From: SSSZ01 sp035345935
GTDB taxonomy: Bacteria > Pseudomonadota > Gammaproteobacteria > Burkholderiales > Rhodocyclaceae
NCBI GenBank assembly: GCA_035345935.1
Contig: DAORDK010000113.1
Location: forward strand, 1-9,939
Length of the DNA stretch: 9,939 nucleotides
Direction: 5' to 3'
Shown: positions 1 through 6,596 of the stretch, piece by piece
Position numbering within the stretch: the stretch's first letter is position 1
Layout of the letters: each line of letters starts with the position of its first letter
Translations under genes and position numbers: made by a program
The notes under the pieces: model-generated
Databases searched by the model: none
The model's input: the letters and a program-made list of their open reading frames with translations, nothing else
Told to the model about the DNA's origin: nothing

Positions 1-1
1 G

Positions 2-328
2 GTCTTCGCCAAGGGGGAGCGGCAGATCGTCACGCCATCGGCCACCATCGGCATCCGCGGCACCGGCTGCTACATCGAGGCCTCTCCGGAGCGCGTCTAC
101 TTCTGCCTCTGCTACGGATCGGCAGAAGTCGTGCCGAGCGCCGCGCCACACCAGGCGGAAACCTATTCCACCCGGCATCACGACCATCCCCTCTACATCC
201 TTCCCGACGGTCGCCGCAGCATGGTCCCCGCCGGGGTGAGCAATCACAGCGACGCCGAACTCATTGAACTCGAATCCCTGGTCGGCCGGACTCCGCCCTT
301 CCAGGGTCTGGTCCCCTCAGCCTATTGA
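2..328 (+). CDS. FecR-domain-like protein, C-terminal part (partial, truncated by window start)
   Basis: The reading frame is open from base 2 to the TGA at 326-328, giving 108 residues of a protein whose start lies outside the window. The visible N-terminal part contains TPSATIGIRGTGCYIE, which closely resembles the conserved core of FecR-type domains (typically 'TPTATIGIRGT'). In this broad family the domain forms a beta-rich periplasmic sensor or scaffold, but many members are not linked to iron uptake. The remainder has a His-rich stretch (TRHHDHP, about residues 61-67 of the visible part) and an acidic helix-like stretch (DAELIELESL) near the end. The gene converges on the minus-strand metallo-hydrolase gene with a 35-bp gap and no obvious terminator hairpin. 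Without the N-terminus, a signal peptide or membrane anchor cannot be judged. The family assignment rests on the one motif. Confidence 0.7.
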   Translation, partial: VFAKGERQIVTPSATIGIRGTGCYIEASPERVYFCLCYGSAEVVPSAAPHQAETYSTRHHDHPLYILPDGRRSMVPAGVSNHSDAELIELESLVGRTPPFQGLVPSAY

Positions 329-363
329 CGCGGGATCGAGTCGAGGTCTGTCAGCGGGCGCGA

Positions 364-1137
364 TCAGATCGGCACGCGGTAGTTGTCCTGGGTCATGAGA
401 TCGACGCCGCAATCCAGGCGCTCGATCCAATCGATGAGCTTTCCGCACATTTCCTTGCCGACGAAGCGGCAGCCATGCTGGGGAACGATCTGCTCGATGT
501 CCAGCTGGCGCACCATGGCTGCCCAGTAGCGGCAAATCTTTCCGGAGACGATATAGCGCCGGTGGAAGCCTTCCATATTGCGCAGGTGAGCGGCGAAATC
601 CCCCACCGGTTGCGCGGCGGCCCGATGATCGACCAGAGAGGTGCCCAGGTCGCCGGAGAAAAGGATTTTTGCCACCGGATCGTAGAACTGGAAGTTTCCC
701 TCGGCATGCAGGAAATGGGCTGGAAGCGCCACCATGCGGCACTTGCCCAAGGGGATCGCCATACCCGGATCGGGGATACCCACGATACGCGCTGAAACGT
801 CGCGGCCGGTGGTGAAATGGGGGACGAATCGGGTCCACAGGCTGGAGATCAAGACCTTGCACTGGGAGGCGACAAACCACTTGTTCACCGAGGCGATGAT
901 GTCCGGGTCCGGGTGCGAAGCGAGGATGTAGTCGAGGTCCTTGGACGAGAAATACTTCTGCATGTCCATGAGCAGCCCGGTGTAAGTCATGTTGCCGCCC
1001 GGGTCGATCAGCGCTCCGTGGCCGTCGTCCACCACCAGGAATTGATTGCACTGGACGACCGGACCGGCGGTATCGTCCACCAAATCATAAAAGGCATGGA
1101 CGATATGGGATCCGTCGTTATAAAGCTCCACCGCCAT
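364..1137 (-). CDS. Stand-alone flavodiiron-like MBL-fold protein (oxygen-binding di-iron type)
   Basis: A 257-residue metallo-beta-lactamase-fold protein resembling the di-iron domain of flavodiiron proteins, but with no flavodoxin or rubredoxin domain. Counting from the chosen ATG, the candidate metal ligands are His75, Asp77 and Asp79 (SHPDPDI), His144 (HFLHAEGN), Asp163 (FSGDLG) and His221 (PQHG). In flavodiiron proteins the first motif is HxExDH. Here Glu is replaced by Asp and the last His by Ile80, a pattern I associate with oxygen-binding di-iron (ODP-like) relatives. The likely role is O2 or NO sensing or reduction, or a redox function in the cytoplasm; this is inferred from the family. 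Start: a GTG at 1140 is only 4 nt from the AGGAG, whereas the ATG at 1137 is 7 nt from it, so I chose the ATG. The gene lies 55 bp downstream of the co-directional ATPase gene and has a perfect palindrome just upstream of its ribosome site. Confidence 0.85.
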   Translation of the reverse strand: MAVELYNDGSHIVHAFYDLVDDTAGPVVQCNQFLVVDDGHGALIDPGGNMTYTGLLMDMQKYFSSKDLDYILASHPDPDIIASVNKWFVASQCKVLISSLWTRFVPHFTTGRDVSARIVGIPDPGMAIPLGKCRMVALPAHFLHAEGNFQFYDPVAKILFSGDLGTSLVDHRAAAQPVGDFAAHLRNMEGFHRRYIVSGKICRYWAAMVRQLDIEQIVPQHGCRFVGKEMCGKLIDWIERLDCGVDLMTQDNYRVPI

Positions 1138-1154
1138 CACGCGTCTCCTCGAGA

Positions 1155-1174
1155 ACTAGTCTGAAGAGACTAGT
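1155..1174. promoter_or_regulatory. Perfect 8-bp inverted repeat with two ACTAGT boxes (operator or mRNA hairpin)
   Basis: The arms ACTAGTCT (1155-1162) and AGACTAGT (1167-1174) are perfect inverted complements around a GAAG loop. Each arm holds the self-complementary hexamer ACTAGT, 14 bp apart centre to centre. The element sits between the ATPase stop codon and the start of the di-iron MBL gene, ending 5 nt before the AGGAG on the minus strand. No T-run follows in either direction, so it does not look like an intrinsic terminator. It could be the operator of a dimeric regulator, or a hairpin that controls processing or translation of the downstream gene. Confidence 0.6.
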
Positions 1175-1192
1175 CCGTCCAACAGGGATGCG

Positions 1193-3007
1193 TCAAGCAT
1201 CGTCTGCCGGAGGCGCAACCTTGACGATTTCGTCCAGAGAAGTCAGTCCGGCGGCGACTTTCATGGCTCCGGATATGCGTAGCGGTCGCATGCCTTCGCG
1301 ATAGGCGGTATCCCGAACCTTCGCGATTTCGGTCTGCGGCTTGATCAGCCTGCGGATTTCCGGCGACATCAAGAGGATTTCATAGAGTCCGACGCGGCCC
1401 AGGTATCCCGTCATGCGGCATTCGAGGCAGCCTGTCGGTTGATGGATCGCCGCCGGGTGATTGGCCTTCCAGGGAACGACCAGGGAATTCCACAATTCCC
1501 GCTGTTCGTCGCGAATGGGGAAAGGCTTCTTGCACGCCGGACAAAGGGTCCGCACCAGGCGTTGGGCCATGATGCCGAGGACGGTCGAATTGATGAGATA
1601 GGCCGGCACCCCGAGATCGAGCAGACGGGTGATGGCCGAGGGAGCATCGTTGGTGTGCAGGGTCGACATTACGAGATGGCCGGTCAGCGCCGCCTGGATG
1701 GCCATCTCGGCGGTTTCGAGATCGCGGATTTCGCCGATCATGATGATGTCGGGATCCTGGCGCATCAGGGAACGGACGCCGTCGGCGAACCCGAGTTCGA
1801 TCGCCTGCTGCACCTGCATCTGGTTGAATGCCGGTTCGACCATTTCGATGGGATCTTCGATGGTGCAGACATTCACTTCCGAGGTCGCCAGCTGCTTGAG
1901 CGTCGTGTAGAGCGTGGTGGTCTTGCCGGAGCCCGTCGGACCGGTCACCAGAATGATCCCGTTGGGCGAGCGGGTCATCTGGTTCCAGCGCCCCTGGTCC
2001 TCTTCCGAAAAACCGAGTTCGCGGAAATCCCGGACGAGGACGTCGGGATCGAAAATGCGCATGACCAGTTTTTCGCCGAAGGCGGTCGGCAGGGTCGACA
2101 GGCGTAGCTCCACCTCCTGGCCATCGGGGGTCCGGGTCTTGATGCGTCCGTCCTGGGGACGGCGCTTCTCGATCACGTCCATACGGCCCAGGAGCTTGAT
2201 GCGGCTGGTCATGGCATTCATGACCGCCATGGGAATCTGATAGACCTGATGCAGCACCCCGTCGATCCGGAAGCGCACCAAGCCGATCTCGCGCCGGGGT
2301 TCGACATGGATGTCCGAGGCCCGCTGATCGAAGGCATACTGCCACAGCCAGTCCACGATATTGACGATGTGCTGGTCGTTGGCGTCGTAGGTCCGGTTGG
2401 CCTTGCCCAGTTCGACCAGCTGCTCGAAACTGGACAGTCCCGAGGTGCCTTCGCCCTTCTGATTCGCCTTCTTGACCGACTTGGCGAGATTGAAGAATTC
2501 GACCTGGTAGCGGCTGATGTCGACCGGATTGGCCAGCACCCGGCGGATGTCCTTGCGCAGGATGGGCTTCAACTCCTTTTCCCATTCCCGCAGGAAGGGT
2601 TCTGCCGTCGCCACCACCACTTCCCGGGTCGTCACCTGGACCGGGAGGATCGCGAAGCGCGTCGCATAGGCGCTCGACATCACGTCGGCGACGCCGGTGA
2701 AATCGATTTTCAGGGGGTCGATGTGGTAGTACTCAAGGCCCAGGCGGCCGGACAGCCACTCGGTGAGATTCTCGAGCCCGAGCAAAGGAGCGGGCGGCTT
2801 CGCCGACCGCCACTTCTGGTCCGCAACGACCACCAGGGGATGATGCTTCCCGCCCTGGAGGCGTCTTTCCGCGCGCAGCGCCTCGGCATCGGTGCGGGAA
2901 ACCATCTCGTCCTCGACCAGCAGGTCGAGAATTTCCGCCAGCGTCAGGCGATGCTCGTGTATGGTCGGCGCGCTCTGGGCGGGCGCCGGGGGGGCGGCAG
3001 CACTCAT
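1193..3007 (-). CDS. GspE/PilB-type secretion/pilus assembly ATPase (orphan)
   Basis: A 604-residue hexameric ATPase of the type II secretion/type IV pilus family, expected at the cytoplasmic face of an assembly platform. Motifs seen: an N-terminal region (about 20-170) with helical and MshEN/T2SSE_N-like character; start of the ATPase domain near 210; arginine-containing SDIHVEP at 231-237; Walker A GPTGSGKT at 356-363; Asp box TIEDPIE at 382-388; Walker B DPDIIMIGEIRD at 418-429; His box with STLHTND at 448-454; and a four-cysteine metal-binding motif (Cys489, Cys492, Cys527, Cys530). All catalytic motifs are intact. The frame stays open upstream to 3325, but I chose the ATG at 3007 because the upstream extension is compositionally poor and overlaps a better antisense gene (3083-3286). 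No other secretion or pilus genes are visible nearby, so its partner system cannot be named. Whether it acts as GspE, PilB or an MshE-like ATPase is open. Confidence 0.92.
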   Translation of the reverse strand: MSAAAPPAPAQSAPTIHEHRLTLAEILDLLVEDEMVSRTDAEALRAERRLQGGKHHPLVVVADQKWRSAKPPAPLLGLENLTEWLSGRLGLEYYHIDPLKIDFTGVADVMSSAYATRFAILPVQVTTREVVVATAEPFLREWEKELKPILRKDIRRVLANPVDISRYQVEFFNLAKSVKKANQKGEGTSGLSSFEQLVELGKANRTYDANDQHIVNIVDWLWQYAFDQRASDIHVEPRREIGLVRFRIDGVLHQVYQIPMAVMNAMTSRIKLLGRMDVIEKRRPQDGRIKTRTPDGQEVELRLSTLPTAFGEKLVMRIFDPDVLVRDFRELGFSEEDQGRWNQMTRSPNGIILVTGPTGSGKTTTLYTTLKQLATSEVNVCTIEDPIEMVEPAFNQMQVQQAIELGFADGVRSLMRQDPDIIMIGEIRDLETAEMAIQAALTGHLVMSTLHTNDAPSAITRLLDLGVPAYLINSTVLGIMAQRLVRTLCPACKKPFPIRDEQRELWNSLVVPWKANHPAAIHQPTGCLECRMTGYLGRVGLYEILLMSPEIRRLIKPQTEIAKVRDTAYREGMRPLRISGAMKVAAGLTSLDEIVKVAPPADDA

Positions 3008-3008
3008 C

Positions 3009-3042
3009 GGGACAATATAGCATGTCCCCTCGGCCGTATACA
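3009..3042 (-). promoter_or_regulatory. Candidate extended -10 promoter with overlapping inverted repeat for the ATPase gene
   Basis: Read on the minus strand, TGCTATATT (3022-3014) matches an extended -10 element. The best -35 at 17-bp spacing is TGTATA (3042-3037), which matches only 3 of 6 consensus bases. The predicted start of transcription falls on or next to the A of the ATG at 3007, so the message would be leaderless or nearly so. This agrees with the absence of a Shine-Dalgarno sequence. The -10 is flanked by GGGACA (3009-3014) and TGTCCC (3023-3028), a perfect 6-bp inverted repeat with an 8-bp spacer, well placed as an operator. Prediction only. Confidence 0.3.
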
Positions 3043-3082
3043 CCATGGCATAATCGAAGCTCCGCACTGTTTGAGACTCCCA

Positions 3083-3286
3083 ATGATGGCTTCGGTCAAG
3101 GATCCGAGCGCCGCAGATTCCCTCCGCCAACGCAGCGGCGAGCGCCGCCGCAACGACAGGATCGAGGCCCCACCCTATACCACCAGCGAAGGCCTCGTCC
3201 TGCGCGACCGCCGCTCGCACCTCGAACGGCGATCCTGCTGGCTGCGCTCCTTCGCCATCGACGGCGAAGAAGCAACGGCAGACTGA
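3083..3286 (+). CDS. Small Arg-rich hypothetical protein (67 aa)
   Basis: I do not recognise a named family. The frame uses strongly GC-rich third positions (runs such as CGC AGC GGC GAG CGC CGC CGC AAC GAC), as in the real genes here. It starts at tandem ATGs (3083, 3086) in a gap where a divergent gene would be expected. The 67-residue product is soluble, with no signal peptide or membrane segment. It has two basic clusters (SGERRRNDR near residues 19-27 and LRDRRSHLERRS near 42-53), then WLRSFAIDGEE and an acidic end. The Shine-Dalgarno is weak (GAG about 8 nt upstream). The gene diverges from the ATPase, with a 75-bp gap, and converges on the LysR gene, with a 7-bp gap. The long minus-strand extension over it is probably spurious. 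The function is unknown; nucleic-acid or phosphate contact is conceivable from the charge pattern. Confidence 0.6.
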   Translation: MMASVKDPSAADSLRQRSGERRRNDRIEAPPYTTSEGLVLRDRRSHLERRSCWLRSFAIDGEEATAD

Positions 3287-3293
3287 GGTTCTC

Positions 3294-4223
3294 CTACCCG
3301 GGCGGCGCGGGCGGCCAGTGTCCACCTTGCTCCCAGTAGGGACGGCTTCCTATCCGCTCCGCCAGCGTATCGATGAGGACCCTCACCCGCCGGGGAACGT
3401 AGCGGTTGCCGGGAAGTAGGGCATAGATCCCCAGTTCCGGCAGGGGATAGTCGGTCAGGATGGGACGCACCCATCCGGCTTCGAGCGCCGGCGCGACCAG
3501 AAAACTCGGCTGGGCTGATATGCCCAGGCCGCGGATGGTCGCGTCGAGCAGGGCGTCGCCGTTGTTGGCCCTGATGCGTCCGCTCACCGGATACGTCCGC
3601 AGCGTCCCGTCCACCAGAAAAGGCCATCCCCCTTGCTGGGCGGGAAGGTAGATGAGGCATTCGCGATCCGCCAGTTCCTGGGGATGGGTCGGTTCACCGT
3701 GGCGACGCAAATACTCAGGCGAGGCCACCACCACCAGGCGGCTGCTGCCGATACGGCGGGCCACGTCGAGGGGATCGAGGCGCAGGGTAATGCGGATGGC
3801 CAGATCCAGCCCTTCCTCCACCAGTTTGACGCGCCGATCGGTGAAATCGACTTCCACCGAGATTTCCGGAAAAGTCACGGCAAAATCGAGGAGCAAGGGC
3901 GCAAGATGGCGCAAGCCAAAGCTCAGGGGAACGCTGAGACGGATGGTTCCCCGGGGTTCGGCACCTTCCCCGGCCAGTCCGGTTTCCGCCGCGTCGACCA
4001 GGTTGAGGATTTCCCGGCAACGCTCCAGGTAGGCGATCCCTGCCGAGGTCAGGGACAGGCTACGGGTGCTGCGGGCAAGGAGCTTGGCGCCGAGATGGGC
4101 TTCCAGGGCGGCCACTTGCCGGGTAACCACCGAACGGGCGACCGCCATCTGCCGGGCCACGGCGGAAAAGCTTCCATTTTCCGCAACCCGCACGAAAACC
4201 TGCATGCATTCCAGACGGTCCAC
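3294..4223 (-). CDS. LysR-family transcriptional regulator
   Basis: A 309-residue LysR-type regulator of normal family length. Residues 1-60 form the winged helix-turn-helix (FVRVAENGSFSAVARQMAVA, then VTRQVAALEAHLGAKLLARS and TRSLSLTSAG). After a linker helix, residues about 90-295 form the periplasmic-binding-like effector domain (GTIRLSVPLSFG at its start, LDLAIRI in the middle). The sequence is most like the large AaeR/DmlR/PtxR-type group, whose effectors vary, so no ligand can be named. Start: GTG at 4223, preceded by GGAGG with a 4-nt spacer. The opening MDRLECMQVF is typical of the group, which supports this start over Met7. The gene is divergent from the oxidoreductase operon across a 109-bp gap, the usual arrangement for a LysR regulator and its target. 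The gap contains a T-N11-A box. Confidence 0.93.
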   Translation of the reverse strand: MDRLECMQVFVRVAENGSFSAVARQMAVARSVVTRQVAALEAHLGAKLLARSTRSLSLTSAGIAYLERCREILNLVDAAETGLAGEGAEPRGTIRLSVPLSFGLRHLAPLLLDFAVTFPEISVEVDFTDRRVKLVEEGLDLAIRITLRLDPLDVARRIGSSRLVVVASPEYLRRHGEPTHPQELADRECLIYLPAQQGGWPFLVDGTLRTYPVSGRIRANNGDALLDATIRGLGISAQPSFLVAPALEAGWVRPILTDYPLPELGIYALLPGNRYVPRRVRVLIDTLAERIGSRPYWEQGGHWPPAPPG

Positions 4224-4332
4224 AGCGCCTCCATTGTTACCTAAATTGCACCAGTTAATTGCTTATTAGCTTCTATTTAATCATCAATTACCGGGCTACA
4301 GTACGAACACATCATAAGTTCTGGAGAATTGC
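4224..4332. promoter_or_regulatory. AT-rich divergent promoter region between LysR gene and redox operon
   Basis: This 109-bp gap is far richer in A and T than the flanking genes, especially 4238-4292, as expected for back-to-back promoters. Several hexamers could serve as -10 or -35 elements on either strand, but none stands out enough to assign a start site. Repeats seen: AATTGC at 4244-4249, again at 4257-4262 and at 4327-4332, and the inverted pair TAATTG (4256-4261) and CAATTA (4285-4290). A GGAG at 4323-4326 is the ribosome site of the oxidoreductase, 6 nt before its ATG. Confidence 0.6.
4244..4260. promoter_or_regulatory. Candidate LysR-type operator (T-N11-A box)
   Basis: AATT (4244-4247) and AATT (4257-4260) flank nine bases and give the T-N11-A spacing (T4246 to A4258) in a dyad-symmetric context, the general signature of LysR regulator sites. 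It lies 21 bp upstream of the regulator's own start codon and on the far side of the gap from the operon, fitting autorepression plus activation of the operon. The motif is short, and such matches occur by chance in AT-rich DNA. Confidence 0.35.
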
Positions 4333-5199
4333 ATGATCGTCGTCACCGGAGCCAACGGCCAGCTCGGCCGCCGCATCCTCGAGCAATTGATCGCCCGCCG
4401 CGGGGGAGCGTCCGGCATTGCCGCCAGCGTCCGGGACCCGGGAAAGTCAGCCGACCTGGTCAGCCGAGGGATAGAGGTCCGCGCCGCTGATTTCGACCGC
4501 GCCGAATCGCTCCCAGCGGCCTTTGCGGGCGCCCGCACCCTGGTTCTGGTGTCGACAGACGGCCCCAAGGCCCAACGCATTGCCCAGCACGCCAGCGCCA
4601 TCGGCGCCGCCCGAGCGGCCGGCGTCGAGCGCATCGTCTACACCAGCTTCATCGATGTCGCCGCAGAATCCCCGGCGGAATTCGCCGCCGTCCATCGGGC
4701 GACGGAAGCGGAGCTGGTCGCCAGCGGCCTGGCCTGGACCGCCCTGCGCAACCCGCTGTATGCCGAACTGCTTCCCATGGCCCTTGCCGGTGCCTTGGAA
4801 ACCGGAGTGTTCCACCTCCCTGCCGGCCCGGGCAAGGCAAGCTTCATCAGCCGGGCGGATTTGGCAGAAGCCACGGCAGCCGCCACTCTGGCTCCGGCCC
4901 TGGCCAAGAACGTCTATGAGCTGACCGGCCAGGCTACCCACGACTACCACGAAGTCGCCGCCGCGGTTTCCCGGGTCACTGGAAAGGCCATCCGCTACGA
5001 GCCGGTGAGCGAAGACGCCTATGCCGAAGCCCTCGCAGGGTACGGACTGCCGGCTTGGCTCGCCCGGGCGGTGGCCAATATGTACTCCGCCGTGGCCGAG
5101 GGGCGCTTCGATCGCGTGACCAACGATTTTGCCGCCCTCGTCGGCCGCCCCCCGCGGCCCCTTCCCTGCCTGGTGCAGGAACTCTTCGGCTCGCAATAA
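4333..5199 (+). CDS. QOR2-like NAD(P)H:quinone oxidoreductase / NmrA-type atypical SDR
   Basis: A 288-residue atypical short-chain dehydrogenase, close in length and pattern to E. coli QOR2 (YtfG, about 286 residues). It starts with the dinucleotide-binding motif VTGANGQLG (residues 4-12). SVRDP at 32-36 places an Arg where NADPH-preferring members bind the phosphate, and YTSF lies at 103-106 in the central fold. Family members reduce quinones with NADPH, or act as NADPH sensors. Here the soluble cytoplasmic reductase role is inferred. Start: ATG preceded by GGAG with a 6-nt spacer. It is the first gene of a five-gene co-directional cluster, divergent from the LysR gene, and the stop is 9 bp before the next start. 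An NmrA-like regulatory role or a different carbonyl substrate is possible. Confidence 0.87.
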   Translation: MIVVTGANGQLGRRILEQLIARRGGASGIAASVRDPGKSADLVSRGIEVRAADFDRAESLPAAFAGARTLVLVSTDGPKAQRIAQHASAIGAARAAGVERIVYTSFIDVAAESPAEFAAVHRATEAELVASGLAWTALRNPLYAELLPMALAGALETGVFHLPAGPGKASFISRADLAEATAAATLAPALAKNVYELTGQATHDYHEVAAAVSRVTGKAIRYEPVSEDAYAEALAGYGLPAWLARAVANMYSAVAEGRFDRVTNDFAALVGRPPRPLPCLVQELFGSQ

Positions 5200-5208
5200 C
5201 CACCAAGC

Positions 5209-6027
5209 ATGATGCAGACGTCCTCTCCGGCCCCGTTGCCCGCCCTTTTCGTTCCCCATGGCGCCCCCACCATGGTCCTGGAACCCGGGGCGGCCCGGAA
5301 CGCCCTGGCCGCCATCGCCCAAGCCCTGCCGCGACCCCGCGCCATCGTCGTCGTCAGCGCCCATTGGCAGGCCGATCAGGCCACCGTCGGGACCGCGCGG
5401 GAACTGGAGACCATTCACGATTTCTGGGGATTTCCGCCCGACCTTTACCAGATTCGCTACCCGGCCCCCAGCGCCGGCGCCTTGGCCTCGCAAGTCCGCC
5501 AGCACCTGGACGACGCCGGTCTGGCCCCGGCCACAGACGACGCCCGGGGTCTCGACCACGGCGCCTGGACCCCCTTGCTGCTGATGTATCCGCAAGCGGA
5601 CATTCCAGTGATCCCGCTGTCCCTGGAGCACGGCATGGGTCCGAAATATCATTTCGCCCTGGGCCGGGCACTGCGGCCACTCCTTGACCAGGGTGTCCTG
5701 GTCCTGGCCTCCGGCAACCTCACCCACAACCTGCGGGACTTCCAGCTCGCCTTCGCCGAGGGGAGCGGCGGTCCCGCCTATGTAGGCGAGTTCGCCGACT
5801 GGATGTGGAAAAGGCTGGAAGCCGGCGACGACGAAGCTGTCGTCGACTACCGCCAACGGGCTCCGCATGCCGCCCGTGCCCATCCCAGCGAAGAGCACCT
5901 GCTCCCGCTCCACGTCGCACTCGGCGCCGGCGGCCCCGGTAGCCGCCGCGAGCGCCTGCACACCGGAATCGAGTCCGCCGTCCTCGCCATGGACGCCTAC
6001 GCCTTCTGGCCCGCCCGCGCTTCCTGA
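5209..6027 (+). CDS. ygiD: DODA/YgiD-type class III extradiol ring-cleavage dioxygenase
   Basis: A 272-residue protein of the LigB-like DODA family, which contains plant DOPA 4,5-dioxygenase and E. coli YgiD (about 262-271 residues). These are cytoplasmic metal-dependent enzymes opening catechol rings. Candidate metal or catalytic histidines: His17 (FVPHGAP), His52 (SAHW), His117 (GLDHGAW), His173 (LTHN), and His225/His230/His235 in HPSEEHLLPLH. The complete set argues for an active enzyme, but the substrate is unknown. The start is at tandem ATGs 9 bp after the oxidoreductase stop, with no clear Shine-Dalgarno, so translation may be coupled to the upstream gene; the second ATG (5212) is equally possible. 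The stop codon overlaps the AGGA that serves the next gene. Co-occurrence with a quinone reductase suggests turnover of catechols or quinones. Confidence 0.88.
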   Translation: MMQTSSPAPLPALFVPHGAPTMVLEPGAARNALAAIAQALPRPRAIVVVSAHWQADQATVGTARELETIHDFWGFPPDLYQIRYPAPSAGALASQVRQHLDDAGLAPATDDARGLDHGAWTPLLLMYPQADIPVIPLSLEHGMGPKYHFALGRALRPLLDQGVLVLASGNLTHNLRDFQLAFAEGSGGPAYVGEFADWMWKRLEAGDDEAVVDYRQRAPHAARAHPSEEHLLPLHVALGAGGPGSRRERLHTGIESAVLAMDAYAFWPARAS

Positions 6028-6036
6028 GGAACCCCC

Positions 6037-6582
6037 ATGGCCCCACTCCGCTACACCCAGACTGCCGTCGCACTCCATTGGCTCATGGCCATCCTCCTGG
6101 TCGGACTGTTTTCGGTGGGCATCTACATGCACGACCTGCCCCTCAGCCCCTGGAAGCTCAAGGTCTATTCCTGGCACAAATGGGCCGGCGTCACGGCCTT
6201 CCTACTCCTCATCCTGCGGCTGGCCTGGCGCGCCGGTCACCGTCCTCCACCGCTACCCGCCGCCATGCCGCACTGGCAGCAGGCCGCCGCCCACGGACTG
6301 CACCACCTTCTCTACGCCCTGATGCTGGCCATTCCCATCAGCGGCTGGCTGATGAGTTCCGCCAAGGGTTTCCAGACGGTCTGGTTCGGCGTCCTGCCCC
6401 TCCCCGACCTGGTGGACAAGAACGAAGCCCTGGGCGACATCCTCAAGGGAGTCCATATGGGACTCAACTTCACCCTCGCGCTCCTGGTCATCGCCCACGT
6501 CGGAGCTGCGGTGAAGCACCACCTGGTCGACCGGGACGATGTCCTCACCCGCATGCTGCCCTTCCTCGCCAAGAAACCCTGA
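6037..6582 (+). CDS. Cytochrome b561 (CybB/YceJ-type), di-haem membrane protein
   Basis: A 181-residue integral inner-membrane protein with four predicted transmembrane helices (about 10-30, 48-65, 87-107, 141-160), the standard size of bacterial b561. It aligns by eye with E. coli CybB: His14 (ALHW), His47 (SWHKWAG), His86/His89/His90 (AHGLHH), His140 (GVHMG), His154 (IAHVGA) and His161/His162 (KHH). From these come the four ligands of the two b haems. The family moves electrons between quinols and other carriers; some members act as superoxide:ubiquinone oxidoreductases. AGGA overlapping the previous stop codon lies 6 nt before the ATG. Pairing with YceI downstream matches the E. coli yceJ-yceI arrangement, suggesting the membrane protein and the secreted carrier work together on a quinone or isoprenoid-linked redox step. 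Confidence 0.93.
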   Translation: MAPLRYTQTAVALHWLMAILLVGLFSVGIYMHDLPLSPWKLKVYSWHKWAGVTAFLLLILRLAWRAGHRPPPLPAAMPHWQQAAAHGLHHLLYALMLAIPISGWLMSSAKGFQTVWFGVLPLPDLVDKNEALGDILKGVHMGLNFTLALLVIAHVGAAVKHHLVDRDDVLTRMLPFLAKKP

Positions 6583-6596
6583 CCCCGGAGAACGCC

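Noticed and set aside
1148..1160. Adjacent CTCGAG and ACTAGT restriction sites resembling a cloning polylinker
   Set aside because: No other vector sequence is present, and the ACTAGT belongs to a symmetric natural-looking palindrome.
2249..3082. Plus-strand frame running from 2249 into the small Arg-rich gene
   Set aside because: This part is the complement of the conserved ATPase N-terminal region. Only the last 68 codons lie outside it and look coding.
3008..3325. N-terminal extension of the ATPase frame to 3325 (106 extra residues)
   Set aside because: It overlaps a better antisense gene with strong codon bias, has unlikely composition, and would swallow the divergent promoter gap. The ATG at 3007 gives a protein of normal size.
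4447..6177. Long minus-strand open frame (576 codons) over the oxidoreductase and dioxygenase genes
   Set aside because: It is antisense to two genes with clear family motifs. The Gly/Arg-rich low-complexity translation is a typical artefact of high-GC DNA.
6078..6596. Upstream extension of the first YceI frame through the cytochrome b561 gene
   Set aside because: The cytochrome frame has helices and haem histidines. A good GGAG and a signal peptide start at 6597.
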